A stretch of DNA of 64,000 nucleotides, taken from assembly GCA_022605405.1 (NCBI GenBank), contig JABYQQ010000008.1, positions 1,550,001 through 1,614,000 of the forward strand. The letters are read 5' to 3'. A program made the translations under genes and the position numbers. Of the stretch, positions 53,401-63,297 are shown piece by piece (positions within the stretch are counted from its first letter, which is position 1; each line of letters starts with the position of its first letter). The DNA is from Earliella scabrosa. Lineage: Eukaryota > Basidiomycota > Agaricomycetes > Polyporales > Polyporaceae. A model generated the notes under the pieces. The model saw only the letters and a list, made by a program, of their open reading frames with translations, ran no database searches and had not been told where the DNA came from.

Positions 53401-54284
53401 GGTCCATGCTCAGGGAGCCGCTCCGATGCGTCCTTGGAAAACACGCGTAGATACTGGTGATACCGTTCAGGCACAATCTGTTCCACCGGACGCACTTCCT
53501 TCTTCTGGTACTCCTGTTCTGCAAGCTGCTGCGAGTACGTGTAGCCAGCCATTGCAAACAGTTGTGGAGCGTTGGACAAGGCATGTCCTTGCTCCCAGGA
53601 GTACAGAAGGGCATCCTCGGAGTTATCCCATTCAACCGGTATACTCGACGGGGTGGCTGGTTCAAGGTCCTCCTCGACCATCACTGTAGCCCGTATCTTC
53701 CCTACTTCTTTAACCTTCCGCACTCGCCGAGTACGTTGACGCGCCGTAGGCCTAACCCCCGTATCACGCGTGTCCGTCTGAGCAGGCAGTTGGCCTTCGA
53801 AGCAGGGTCGACACGATGCAGGACATCTGGACAGCTTCAACGTCCCTTGGTCCCAATCGACCTCAGGGTTGTGTTTGCGTAACCAATCCAGTCCGATAAT
53901 GATGTCCTCCATGCCAATGTCCGTGACTGTGAACACCACCTTTTCTCGGTGTGCTCCTATCTCCAGTTCCAAGATGGCAACATCCGTGATCGTACCATCA
54001 CGATTCAGAGTTCCATCAATGTTATACAGCGGTATCGGCGTAGCCAACTTCCGCGTAACCACACGGTTCTCCTTGACGAACCGCCTACTTAGGAAGGTTG
54101 TAGTGGCACCGCTGTCCACCATGGCCACGACCTCCTTCCGGTGCTGCTTGCCGATTAGCTGTACTGGGACGTGAAAGTGTTGGCCATCACGATCTAGTTC
54201 ATAGATAATCCCGGACCCGAGTACAGCAAACCGACTATTCGTACAAGGACCTACACCCGCAGCCGCTAGTGAGGTCCGAATCAA
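50496..54284 (-). CDS. pol: Gypsy element 1 Pol polyprotein, 1,262 codons
   Basis: Domains in order: aspartic protease (VDSGATTTF, Asp about 57), reverse transcriptase (FTKLDIRWGYNNI and the YLDDILIF active site at about 465), RNase H (EVDASGYATGG), integrase with HHCC finger (CDTCRRTK) and DDE core (ISDRGPQF, YHPQTDGQSERFNQ), then a C-terminal chromodomain (YLVRWKGWGPENDSWED), which marks a chromovirus. The frame overlaps gag by four bases (TTGA) in the -1 frame and has no ATG at its start, so it is expected to be made as a Gag-Pol fusion by frameshifting. No internal stops. Confidence 0.93.
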   Translation of the reverse strand: MIRTSLAAAGVGPCTNSRFAVLGSGIIYELDRDGQHFHVPVQLIGKQHRKEVVAMVDSGATTTFLSRRFVKENRVVTRKLATPIPLYNIDGTLNRDGTITDVAILELEIGAHREKVVFTVTDIGMEDIIIGLDWLRKHNPEVDWDQGTLKLSRCPASCRPCFEGQLPAQTDTRDTGVRPTARQRTRRVRKVKEVGKIRATVMVEEDLEPATPSSIPVEWDNSEDALLYSWEQGHALSNAPQLFAMAGYTYSQQLAEQEYQKKEVRPVEQIVPERYHQYLRVFSKDASERLPEHGPYDHAIELVPEAKMFHSRVYPLSPNEQVELDKFLQENLAKGYISESKSPISSPFFFIKKKDGSLRPVQDYRRLNEITVKNRYPIPLVSELVDRLKQAKVFTKLDIRWGYNNIRIKTGDEWKAAFVTNRGLFEPNVMFFGLTNSPSTFSAFMNDIFKDLIVEGKITIYLDDILIFSNDLETHRAVTREVLKRLAEHDLFCKPEKCEFEVPKVEYLGVLVSHNRVEMDPVKVKGIQEWPTPRNASDVRKFRGFANFYRRFIQDFSRICKPLDRLTGKVPWQWGQDEQEAFDELKRRFVQNPVLCMYDPNKDTRIEVDASGYATGGVLAQLQDDGKWHPVAFHSESMSEAERNYEIYDKEMLAIIRALEAWRHYLEGLPRRFEIQSDHKNLEYWRTAQHLTRRQARWALYLSRFDFEITHKPGTSNGRADALSRRPDHQKDDADDNLDQIVLRPEQFRLLAARRGHNAVVADKALLKRIRTCSEREQEVAEALQKVEKLGPARLQSDLVDWNVEQGLILYRGKVYVPKDEALRTEIVRIHHDLPPAGHPGQWKTLELVSRNYWWPGMGKFVKEYVGTCDTCRRTKPVRSRPQGLLKPNEIPERPGQIVTCDYIVGLPEIDGHNAIQLMADRHGKLVHLVPCSDEIDAGGAADVFIREYFRLHGLPRKIISDRGPQFAADLFRAILKGLGIESALSTAYHPQTDGQSERFNQEVEAYLRAFCSQRRDDWVKWLPIAEYALNARVHSSTGYSPFFLMYGYEPQFLVPANPDTQVPAANERLAELAKAREDATAALTLAAERMKEYFDRHAQDTPTFTPGQKVWLDTRNLRFSDIPKKLADKFAGPYPVVRRVGELAYELKLPHTMKIHPVFHVSLLHAHKQSTLPGRVPPEPAPIEVEGEEEYEVEEIRNSRRWGRWHKLQYLVRWKGWGPENDSWEDAADVEHAAELVEAFHNRHPDADGPHKPYTPKKRRS

Positions 54285-55651
54285 AAATCCTCCGTCTTCT
54301 CTGCCGCTTTCACAGAGGCCAGCTGTTCCTGCAGCTGCTTCATCTTGGCCTCCATCTGCTCAAACTGAGCGGCGGAGATTTTCTTGGCCTTGCAGTTGCG
54401 TGCAATGTGCCCCGGTTTCCCGCACTTGAAGCACGTGCGGGTCTCCGGTTGCTGGTCGGTGCTCGCACCAGCGACTTGTTCCTTGCCTTTCCCTTTGAAG
54501 GGACGGAACTTGCTGGCCTCGATGGACGCGAGGCCTTGGCTGATCTCGAGGGCCTCCTTCTGCATCTTGGCAAAGGTCGAGACGTCACGCCCACTGGTGA
54601 TGAGGGCGGTGCGCAACTGCTCGGGGAGACCATCTCGATAGCGCATGCGCTTGTCCTCCTCTCCAAGGCCCGTCCGGGCAGCGACTGCGGTGAACTTGGC
54701 CGTCCACTCCTTGACGGTGGCCATCTTGGGGCGTTGGGCCCCTCGATTGAGCTGCCGGAGTTCTTCGTAGGCGGAGGCCTTGTCGTCGACTGCACAGAAG
54801 TGGGCTTTGAAGTCCGTTTCGAAAGCCGCGAAGTCAGCCCAGCAGGGTTGAGAGCCCCCCAGCCGCGCGTAGTAGGGCAGAGCCCAGACTGCCGCGTCGT
54901 CCTTGAGAAAACCCAGAATCATCTGGAATTTCAGGTCATTCGTGACCGCGGTGGGGAGGTTGTCGAAGAACGCCTTTGATCGCGAGAGGAAGGCGAGAGC
55001 GGCGATGGGGTCTTTGCCATGGTACGACTCCGGAGCGAGTAGCTTGACCAGGGAGTCAGGGATGGTGGTGGAGCCCGACATGGTGGAGGTTTGGACCGGT
55101 ACGGCTACTGGTGTGACGGTGGATACAGGTTGTGTGACCTGCGGCGTGGGTTGAGCAACCTGTGGCGGAGGCTGCGTTGTGGTGGGTGAGGGGGGACGTT
55201 CGGATCGAACGGGTTTGGCAGGCGGGGAGTTAAGGATGACAGTGGTTGCGGGCTCTTCGGTGGTCCGACTTGGTCCTGCAACTGCTGTAGTCGGGCCCGG
55301 AGAGGATGCGCGCCGCTCTTGTAAGCGTTGGGCGACAAGCGCAACCCCAGGGAGGACAGTGGTAGGGGTAGGAGGAGTGTTGGCGCGACTAGGAACGCGA
55401 CTGGGTGGACGGGAGGTGGTACGGGTGATCGGCTGTGTTACCGGGAGGTCAAAGATTGCCCGGATAACGTTGGCGTTATGCTCGGTACACCTTTCGAGTC
55501 CGTGTTCTGTGAGGGTCTGTTGGGGTGCTGCCCTGCCGCGGTTCGGGCACGGCTGATTGCCACAGACCTTAAAGGTCTTTTCCGCGCTAGACCAATGAAC
55601 GTCGCGCTGCTCCCCTGGGTGGTACGCGTGGAGGAGTCCCCGGCAAGCCAC
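54281..55651 (-). CDS. gag: Gypsy element 1 Gag
   Basis: An open frame of 456 codons, but the 5' end opens with GTG; the first ATG is at 55081, giving 266 residues. The capsid-like region is AFFDNLPTAVTNDLKFQMILGFL...WTAKFTAVAARTG, and a CCHC zinc knuckle CFKCGKPGHIARNC lies near the C-terminus. The Pro/Thr-rich stretch before the ATG could be translated only with a non-AUG start. The stop is TGA at 54283-54281, preceded by five T. Confidence 0.85.
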   Translation of the reverse strand: MACRGLLHAYHPGEQRDVHWSSAEKTFKVCGNQPCPNRGRAAPQQTLTEHGLERCTEHNANVIRAIFDLPVTQPITRTTSRPPSRVPSRANTPPTPTTVLPGVALVAQRLQERRASSPGPTTAVAGPSRTTEEPATTVILNSPPAKPVRSERPPSPTTTQPPPQVAQPTPQVTQPVSTVTPVAVPVQTSTMSGSTTIPDSLVKLLAPESYHGKDPIAALAFLSRSKAFFDNLPTAVTNDLKFQMILGFLKDDAAVWALPYYARLGGSQPCWADFAAFETDFKAHFCAVDDKASAYEELRQLNRGAQRPKMATVKEWTAKFTAVAARTGLGEEDKRMRYRDGLPEQLRTALITSGRDVSTFAKMQKEALEISQGLASIEASKFRPFKGKGKEQVAGASTDQQPETRTCFKCGKPGHIARNCKAKKISAAQFEQMEAKMKQLQEQLASVKAAEKTEDF

Positions 55652-55957
55652 GATGAAGTGAGGAAGAGAGGTGTGCGCGCCCGAGTATCGTACGAGAAAC
55701 TAGCAATGTAAAAGAGGTAGGTAAGGAGGGTCCACACGGTTGTCCTCCGTTCCTAAGGTGTTAAGCACCCCGGATACAACAGCTGGCGGGCGCAAGTGCG
55801 TGGCCTGGCTGAGGGATACTTGAAAACCCAGATGCCTCTCGAGCACAAAAGGTTCACAATGCTAGTTACTAGAGACCGTGGTATGTATCGTAGGGCGCGC
55901 GTTACCTCAGAGGGAGTGTGAGTTACACGCCGGCGCTCGCAAGGAGTTTCGACCTAA
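55652..55957 (-). other. Gypsy element 1 leader between 5' LTR and gag
   Basis: Leader sequence after the 5' LTR; no clear tRNA primer-binding site was identified. Confidence 0.5.
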
Positions 55958-56405
55958 TGTCGCGACCTGGGGTCAAGCGAGACGAGGAGGGAACGACGAG
56001 GCGAGCGAGGGCGTCCGACGAGCGCTTGTGCAGCGAGAGTGGAGCAAGGCTCGACACGCAGGGCTGGAGACAAGTTGTATTGAGCGAAGTATCTACAAGT
56101 GAAATACAAGTGAGGCTTACCTGGAGACAAGAGGTCGAAACTGAGGTCTCCAGGTAGCGAGTGCTAGGGTTTATATCTACAGTTAGAACAATAGCGCTTG
56201 GAGAACAATAGAACAATAGAGTGACGGAACAATGGAGGAGATACAATGGTATGACGACAATTGTGTCCGGAACAAAGGAAAAGAAACAAAAGGGGCTCTG
56301 GAATCTTGGAAGTACAATGGTGATAGCGAACAATGGAAACAGTGAACGGTCGTGCACAGTGGTTAGTTGGGCGCTTCCCTAGGCGCTGAGGGACCGTTCG
56401 TGACA
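55958..56405 (-). repeat. Gypsy element 1, 5' LTR
   Basis: 448 bp; pairs with 50022-50469. Confidence 0.92.
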
Positions 56406-56410
56406 TGCAA

Positions 56411-57028
56411 TATGCTGAGTCCTTACCAACAGATGTCAACGCAAAGCCCGAGTGCTGAAGTGTCCTACGGTGGCTATGGGCAGGAGAACACCTCGCCGTC
56501 ATTGAAGGGTCCGACGCAGCGACCGAGCGCAAAAACGGGACTTACGTGTTCACGGCAGGTGGCAGGGAAGGTAGACACGGTCGAGGATAGTGCCACAGAT
56601 GAGCCGCACAGAGAAGGCGTAGAGTGCAGAGAACATGCGATGAGGCGGGCAGCGGAGGCAAGTCAGTGACCAGACGAGAGTCGCGCAAGGTGCAAGTCTC
56701 GATGGAAGCGGAAGCAGAGAGCTGAGCAGAGCACTGCAGAGGGAGAGACGCAGAATATGTGAGGCGGAGTTTGAACGCCTCGGATCACCCCGACACCACT
56801 TGCATGGCGTCATTCTAGGTCATTCTCTCATGCCGAGACTCGGTCTTTCCGACATTCCGACCCTCGTCGAACTCTTTTGCTCATCGCATCGGCGCAGTTC
56901 AGAGATCCCCAGAGTATGCCAGAGATCTCCAGACCGCCAGTCGGTCCAAGTCGGCATAACTCGGCATAAGCGCCACACAGGCGTTCAGTAGTTCCCAGGC
57001 CGGGCCAGGACCGGACCTTTTGCTGATG
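56411..57028. mobile_element. Element X copy 2, second part
   Basis: Continues the X sequence from 50021 after the repeated TGCAA and ends ...CCTTTTGCTGATG followed by GA. Parts on both sides sum to about 1,081 bp against 1,076 in copy 1. Confidence 0.8.
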
Positions 57029-57306
57029 GAGTATAAGTGAGAGACGAGTACACGAGCGCTACGTCTCGGCTAAGGTACTGATGGTCCGAAAATGGTAAAG
57101 TAAACGCTCAACGGGCGATCGAGTTCGGCACGAACGGAATATCTACGTATCGGGACGGAAATAAGGAACGAGCATGCGGAAAGTATCAAAGGTATGTCAG
57201 CAGTGATAGGGAGAAGGATTAGAGACGGTCCGGGGCACGTATCGTATGTCCGAAAGGGATTCCGAGAGGACGCGCGTGTCTGCGCGTCGGGTTGCGTGCT
57301 CCAACA
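57029..57306 (-). repeat. Copia 3' LTR, proximal part
   Basis: On the minus strand the purine tract TTTGAGGGGGAG is followed by TGTTGGAGCACGC, the expected copia LTR start, just after the pol stop at 57314. The LTR is then interrupted by element X copy 2. Confidence 0.65.
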
Positions 57307-57313
57307 CTCCCCC

Positions 57314-59035
57314 TCAAACCAGGCGCAGACCGAGTGCTGAAGCGAAGTGCTTCACCTTCGGAGAAGGGAGCGCCTTCGTCAACACGTCGGCGACCATGTC
57401 CTCTGTTGGGCAGTAAATCAGGCGGATCTTCTTGTCCTCGAGGATCCATCGGATGAAATGGAACCGGATGTCGATGTGCTTCGTCCGGGCGTGGTACTGG
57501 TGGTCGCGGGCGAGGGCGATGGCAGACTGGTTGTCGGAATGGAGAGGGACGGCGTCCGAATAAGGTCCGAAGACCTGTCCGATGAGAGAGCGGAGCCACA
57601 AGGCTTCTTTAGCCGCGTGCGTGAGAGCCACATACTCGGATTCCGTAGTTGACAGCGAGATGAGCTCCTGGCGCTTCGAGCTCCAAGAGACCGCCCCGCC
57701 GTCGATGAGAAATGCGTAGCCGGAGATGGCCTTGCGGTCCTCGTGCATGGAGCCGTCGGCGTCCGTGTAGCCAACGAGGTCTAGGGAGGTGTCGCCATAG
57801 GTCAGCTTGAGCTGCTTGGTGCCTGAGAGGTAGCGAAAGACACGGCGGACAGCTTCCCAGTGGGCGCGTCCGGGGTTCTCGGAAAAACGGGAGAGGATCG
57901 AGACAGCATAGGTGATGTCCGGGCGCGTTCCCAGAGACGCGTACATGAGAGACCCGACGGCCTCGCGGTACGGCACGTCACGCATTGCAGCAATCTCGGA
58001 TGTGGTAGACGGCGACTGCGAAATGGAGAGGTTGGCATGGGGGTCCATCGGAGTCGAGACAGGCTTCGCGTCTTCAAGTCCAAAGCGTCGGATAATAGAC
58101 TCGATGTAAGCAGTTTGAGAGAGGGAGAGACGGCGCGCGGATCGGTCGCGCTCGACGGCAAAGCCCAGGATCCAGTGGATCTCGCCCTCGTCCGAGATCT
58201 CAAAGACTTCCCGGAGCTTGCTCTTGACCTCGCGGATGAGACGGACTGTCGATGCGACCACAGTGAGGTCATCGACGTGGACTACAATGACGATCAGGTC
58301 AGTGCCGGCAATGCGGAAAAAGACGGCCTGGTCGACATCGCATTGCGACATTCCAAGCTTCTCCTGCAAGACACGCAGCAGCTTCTTGTGCCAGTGCCGC
58401 GCGCTCTGCTTGAGGCCATAGAGCGGACGAAGGAGGCGGAGCGCGAGGGACTTGTCGGACGTGAGAGTCGTACCAGGTGGGAGGGCCATCCAGATCGTTT
58501 CGCCCTCTTCGAACTCGCCGTTCAGGTACGCACTCTTGACGTCTAGCTGATGGACCTCAAAGTCGTGTCGCGCTGCGAATGCGAGAGCAGTCCGGATGGA
58601 CGCGGTCTTTGCAACAGGCGCGTAGGTGTCGAAGAAGTCGATACCGGGGATCTGTGAGAAGCCTCGCGCAACCAATCGCGCGCGGTACCTGTACACGTTT
58701 CCGGACGCGTCCTTCTTCGCATGGAAGACCCAGCGACAGCTGACAATGTTAGCGTCCGGAGGCGGCTTCTCAAGAACCCAAGTGCGGTGTGCCTCAAGTG
58801 CGTCCAGTTCCTCCTTCATCGCCTCCTCCCAACGCGGCCATTCCGGCCTCCGCTTTGCCTCAGCGAGGGACCGAGGGTCGAGACCTTCGACGTCAGCCAT
58901 CTGCGCTGCCATTGCAACGCCGTCAATCTCCTCGGGCATGTTCGCCTCCGGTGGCTGCTCGGGTACAGCATCCTGGACAAGGACGCCCTTTGGGAGCTTC
59001 GCGTCTGCGCTCTTGCCAGACAAGATGTCCTGGAC
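57314..59035 (-). mobile_element. pol: Ty1/copia retrotransposon, 3' part of pol (RT and RNase H)
   Basis: An open frame of about 570 codons. Reverse transcriptase RVT_2: RWVFHAKKDASGN, RLVARGFSQIPGIDF, HQLDVKSAYLNGEF, YGLKQSARHWHKK, with active site VHVDDL. RNase H: GYTDADGSMHEDRKAISGY, LSTTESEYVALTHAAKEALW, ending DVLTKALPSPKVKHF. The upstream end is cut at 59035 by the second gypsy element (5-bp flank TGGAC), so integrase and gag would lie beyond the window if they survive. Confidence 0.9.
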
Positions 59036-59482
59036 TGTCGCGACCTGGGGTCAAGCGAGACGAGGAGGGAACGACGAGGCGAGCGAGGGCGTCCGACGAG
59101 CGCTTGTGCAGCGAGAGTGGAGCAAGGCTCGACACGCAGGGCTGGAGACAAGTTGTATTGAGCGAAGTATCTACAAGTGAAATACAAGTGAGGCTTACCT
59201 GGAGACAAGAGGTCGAAACTGAGGTCTCCAGGTAGCGAGTGCTAGGGTTTATATCTACAGTTAGAACAATAGCGCTTGGAGAACAATAGAACAATAGAGT
59301 GACGGAACAATGGAGGAGATACAATGGTATGACGACAATTGTGTCCGGAACAAAGGAAAAGAAACAAAAGGGGCTCTGGAATCTGGAAGTACAATGGTGA
59401 TAGCGAACAATGGAAACAGTGAACGGTCGTGAACAGTGGTTAGTTGGGCGCTTCCCTAGGCGCTGAGGGACCGTTCGTGACA
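59036..59482 (-). repeat. Gypsy element 2, 3' LTR
   Basis: 447 bp; differs from element 1 LTRs by a single-base deletion (AATCTGG for AATCTTGG) and a substitution (GTGAACAG for GTGCACAG). Confidence 0.9.
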
Positions 59483-59508
59483 GTACCCCCCTCCTAAGGC
59501 TCATGTCC

Positions 59509-62500
59509 TCATGAGCGACGCTTCTTGGGCGTGTAGGGTTTGTGAGGTCCATCAGCGTCTGGATGTCTGTTATGGAATGCCTCTACTAGTTCGGCTGCAT
59601 GTTCGACATCTGCCGCATCTTCCCAAGAGTCGTTTTCTGGACCCCATCCCTTCCATCGGACTAAGTACTGCAGCTTGTGCCACCTGCCCCATCGGCGCGA
59701 GTTACGAATTTCCTCCACTTCGTACTCTTCCTCGCCTTCGACTTCAATTGGGGCGGGTTCAGGAGGGACCCGTCCTGGCAGCGTACTCTGCTTGTGTGCG
59801 TGAAGGAGTGAGACATGGAACACCGGATGGATCTTCATCGTGTGGGGCAACTTGAGTTCGTATGCTAGTTCACCGACACGTCGCACGACGGGGTACGGGC
59901 CTGCGAACTTGTCGGCGAGCTTCTTAGGGATGTCTGAGAATCTCAAGTTGCGTGTGTCCAGCCACACTTTCTGTCCAGGTGTGAACGTCGGGGTGTCCTG
60001 TGCGTGCCGGTCGAAGTACTCCTTCATACGCTCGGCTGCCAGTGTCAGCGCAGCTGTGGCATCCTCGCGCGCCTTGGCAAGCTCTGCGAGTCGCTCGTTG
60101 GCTGCAGGTACTTGTGTGTCCGGGTTGGCAGGTACCAGGAATTGCGGTTCGTATCCGTACATCAGGAAGAAGGGGGAGTAACCCGTTGACGAGTGAACTC
60201 TGGCGTTGAGTGCATACTCTGCAATGGGGAGCCATTTGACCCAGTCATCTCGTCGCTGACTGCAGAACGCTCGCAAGTACGCCTCTACTTCCTGATTGAA
60301 CCGCTCCGACTGTCCGTCGGTCTGGGGATGATACGCAGTGGACAGGGCGCTCTCAATGCCTAAGCCCTTCAGAATGGCACGGAATAGGTCTGCAGCGAAC
60401 TGCGGTCCTCGGTCGGAGATGATCTTTCGGGGCAGTCCATGCAGGCGGAAGTACTCCCGAATGAAGACGTCTGCTGCCCCTCCGGCATCAATCTCGTCGC
60501 TGCAGGGTACCAAGTGCACCAGCTTTCCGTGTCTGTCTGCCATGAGTTGGATCGCATTGTGGCCGTCAATCTCGGGAAGGCCGACGATGTAGTCACAAGT
60601 GACAATCTGTCCAGGCCTTTCAGGGATTTCGTTGGGTTTGAGAAGACCTTGCGGTCGACTCCGTACAGGTTTCGTGCGCCGACAAGTGTCGCACGTCCCC
60701 ACGTACTCCTTAACGAATTTGCCCATCCCTGGCCACCAGTAATTGCGCGATACCAACTCAAGCGTCTTCCACTGCCCTGGGTGTCCCGCAGGAGGTAGGT
60801 CGTGGTGAATTCGGACAATCTCAGTGCGGAGTGCCTCGTCTTTTGGTACGTAGACCTTTCCTCGATAGAGGATGAGGCCTTGCTCAACATTCCAATCGAC
60901 GAGGTCACTCTGGAGCCGCGCTGGTCCTAGTTTCTCCACTTTCTGTAGAGCTTCTGCTACCTCCTGCTCCCGTTCGGAGCAAGTGCGAATACGCTTCAGC
61001 AGGGCTTTGTCTGCCACTACCGCGTTGTGTCCTCTACGAGCTGCCAGTAGCCTGAACTGTTCCGGTCGTAGCACTATCTGATCTAGGTTGTCATCGGCAT
61101 CATCCTTCTGGTGATCAGGACGCCTGGAGAGTGCATCTGCACGTCCGTTGGATGTGCCTGGTTTGTGCGTGATCTCGAAGTCAAACCTAGACAGATAAAG
61201 TGCCCATCGCGCCTGTCTACGAGTGAGATGTTGTGCGGTGCGCCAATATTCGAGATTCTTGTGGTCTGACTGAATCTCGAAACGCCTTGGTAACCCTTCC
61301 AGGTAGTGGCGCCAGGCCTCTAAGGCCCGTATTATCGCAAGCATCTCTTTGTCGTAGATCTCGTAGTTGCGCTCTGCCTCACTCATTGATTCAGAGTGAA
61401 AGGCGACCGGGTGCCATTTGCCATCGTCCTGTAACTGTGCAAGTACTCCTCCGGTTGCATATCCCGAGGCATCCACCTCGATGCGTGTGTCTTTGTTCGG
61501 ATCGTACATGCACAGTACCGGATTCTGAACAAAGCGGCGTTTCAGCTCGTCGAAAGCCTCCTGTTCGTCCTGTCCCCATTGCCAGGGCACTTTGCCGGTG
61601 AGACGATCCAAGGGTTTGCAAATGCGACTGAAGTCCTGGATGAATCTGCGGTAGAAATTCGCAAATCCTCGGAACTTCCGGACATCAGACGCATTGCGGG
61701 GAGTGGGCCACTCCTGAATACCCTTCACTTTGACAGGATCCATCTCGACACGGTTGTGGGACACCAGGACACCGAGGTACTCGACCTTGGGGACTTCGAA
61801 CTCGCATTTCTCAGGCTTGCAGAACAAGTCATGCTCTGCCAATCTTTTCAGGACTTCGCGGGTAACGGCGCGATGTGTCTCAAGGTCGTTGGAGAAGATC
61901 AGGATGTCGTCTAAGTAGATCGTGATCTTTCCTTCCACAATGAGGTCCTTAAAGATGTCGTTCATGAAAGCCGAGAAGGTGCTAGGCGAGTTGGTCAACC
62001 CAAAGAACATCACGTTTGGCTCGAAGAGCCCCCGGTTCGTGACGAACGCAGCTTTCCACTCATCTCCCGTCTTAATCCGGATGTTGTTGTACCCCCAACG
62101 AATGTCCAACTTAGTGAAGACCTTGGCTTGTTTGAGTCGATCCACCAGCTCTGAGACAAGAGGAATCGGATACCGATTCTTCACGGTGATCTCGTTGAGC
62201 CGACGGTAGTCCTGTACGGGTCGCAGACTACCGTCCTTCTTTTTGATGAAGAAGAAGGGTGACGAAATGGGTGACTTCGACTCGCTAATGTAGCCTTTAG
62301 CCAGGTTCTCCTGCAGGAACTTATCTAGTTCTACTTGCTCGTTGGGGGAGAGGGGGTACACTCGTGAATGGAACATCTTGGCCTCTGGTACCAGTTCAAT
62401 TGCGTGATCGTACGGTCCATGCTCAGGGAGCCGTTCCGATGCGTCCTTGGAAAACACGCGTAGATACTGGTGATACCGTTCAGGCACAATCTGTTCCACC

Positions 62501-63297
62501 GGACGCACTTCCTTCTTCTGGTACTCCTGTTCTGCAAGCTGCTGCGAGTACGTGTAGCCAGCCATTGCAAACAGTTGTGGAGCATTGGACAAGGCATGTC
62601 CTTGCTCCCAGGAGTACAGAAGGGCATCCTCGGAGTTATCCCATTCAACCGGTATACTCGACGGGGTGGCTGGTTCGAGGTCCTCCTCGACCATCACTGT
62701 AGCCCGTATCTTCCCTACTTCTTTAACCTTCCGCACTCGCCGAGTACGTTGACGCGCCGTAGGCCTAACCCCCGTATCACGCGTGTCCGTCTGAGCAGGC
62801 AGTTGGCCTTCGAAGCAGGGTCGACACGATGCAGGACATCTGGACAGCTTCAACGTCCCTTGGTCCCAATCGACCTCAGGGTTGTGTTTGCGTAACCAAT
62901 CCAGTCCGATAATGATGTCCTCCATGCCAATGTCCGTGACTGTGAACACCACCTTTTCTCGGTGTGCTCCTATCTCCAGTTCCAAGATGGCAACATCCGT
63001 GATCGTACCATCACGATTCAGAGTTCCATCAATGTTATACAGCGGTATCGGCGTAGCCAACTTCCGCGTAACCACACGGTTCTCCTTGACGAACCGCCTA
63101 CTTAGGAAGGTTGTAGTGGCACCGCTGTCCACCATGGCCACGACCTCCTTCCGGTGCTGCTTGCCGATTAGCTGTACTGGGACGTGAAAGTGTTGGCCAT
63201 CACGATCTAGTTCATAGATAATCCCGGACCCGAGTACAGCAAACCGACTATTCGTACAAGGACCTACACCCGCAGCCGCTAGTGAGGTCCGAATCAA
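59509..63297 (-). CDS. pol: Gypsy element 2 Pol polyprotein, 1,262 codons
   Basis: Same length and domain order as element 1 Pol (protease, RT with YLDDILIF, RNase H, integrase, chromodomain). The DNA differs at only a handful of positions and the translation looks the same. Intact frame. Confidence 0.92.
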   Translation of the reverse strand: MIRTSLAAAGVGPCTNSRFAVLGSGIIYELDRDGQHFHVPVQLIGKQHRKEVVAMVDSGATTTFLSRRFVKENRVVTRKLATPIPLYNIDGTLNRDGTITDVAILELEIGAHREKVVFTVTDIGMEDIIIGLDWLRKHNPEVDWDQGTLKLSRCPASCRPCFEGQLPAQTDTRDTGVRPTARQRTRRVRKVKEVGKIRATVMVEEDLEPATPSSIPVEWDNSEDALLYSWEQGHALSNAPQLFAMAGYTYSQQLAEQEYQKKEVRPVEQIVPERYHQYLRVFSKDASERLPEHGPYDHAIELVPEAKMFHSRVYPLSPNEQVELDKFLQENLAKGYISESKSPISSPFFFIKKKDGSLRPVQDYRRLNEITVKNRYPIPLVSELVDRLKQAKVFTKLDIRWGYNNIRIKTGDEWKAAFVTNRGLFEPNVMFFGLTNSPSTFSAFMNDIFKDLIVEGKITIYLDDILIFSNDLETHRAVTREVLKRLAEHDLFCKPEKCEFEVPKVEYLGVLVSHNRVEMDPVKVKGIQEWPTPRNASDVRKFRGFANFYRRFIQDFSRICKPLDRLTGKVPWQWGQDEQEAFDELKRRFVQNPVLCMYDPNKDTRIEVDASGYATGGVLAQLQDDGKWHPVAFHSESMSEAERNYEIYDKEMLAIIRALEAWRHYLEGLPRRFEIQSDHKNLEYWRTAQHLTRRQARWALYLSRFDFEITHKPGTSNGRADALSRRPDHQKDDADDNLDQIVLRPEQFRLLAARRGHNAVVADKALLKRIRTCSEREQEVAEALQKVEKLGPARLQSDLVDWNVEQGLILYRGKVYVPKDEALRTEIVRIHHDLPPAGHPGQWKTLELVSRNYWWPGMGKFVKEYVGTCDTCRRTKPVRSRPQGLLKPNEIPERPGQIVTCDYIVGLPEIDGHNAIQLMADRHGKLVHLVPCSDEIDAGGAADVFIREYFRLHGLPRKIISDRGPQFAADLFRAILKGLGIESALSTAYHPQTDGQSERFNQEVEAYLRAFCSQRRDDWVKWLPIAEYALNARVHSSTGYSPFFLMYGYEPQFLVPANPDTQVPAANERLAELAKAREDATAALTLAAERMKEYFDRHAQDTPTFTPGQKVWLDTRNLRFSDIPKKLADKFAGPYPVVRRVGELAYELKLPHTMKIHPVFHVSLLHAHKQSTLPGRVPPEPAPIEVEGEEEYEVEEIRNSRRWGRWHKLQYLVRWKGWGPENDSWEDAADVEHAAELVEAFHNRHPDADGPHKPYTPKKRRS

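Larger units (their letters stand above)
50022..56405 (-). mobile_element. Complete Ty3/gypsy chromovirus, 6,384 bp
   Basis: Two 448-bp LTRs (50022-50469 and 55958-56405) with TGTC...GACA ends that appear identical by eye, flanked by the 5-bp duplication TGCAA (50017-50021, 56406-56410). gag and pol are intact on the minus strand, and a purine tract (AGGAGGGGGG) lies just before the 3' LTR. No TGG-type primer-binding site is evident next to the 5' LTR. Identical LTRs and open frames point to a very recent insertion. It is inserted inside element X copy 2. Confidence 0.93.

Noticed and set aside
53351..55711. Several plus-strand frames of 100-240 codons over the gypsy element
   Set aside because: All are antisense to intact gag and pol and recur identically in the second element.
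50022..56405. Viral origin of the gag-pol element
   Set aside because: No envelope frame; LTR structure plus chromodomain identify an ordinary fungal chromovirus retrotransposon.
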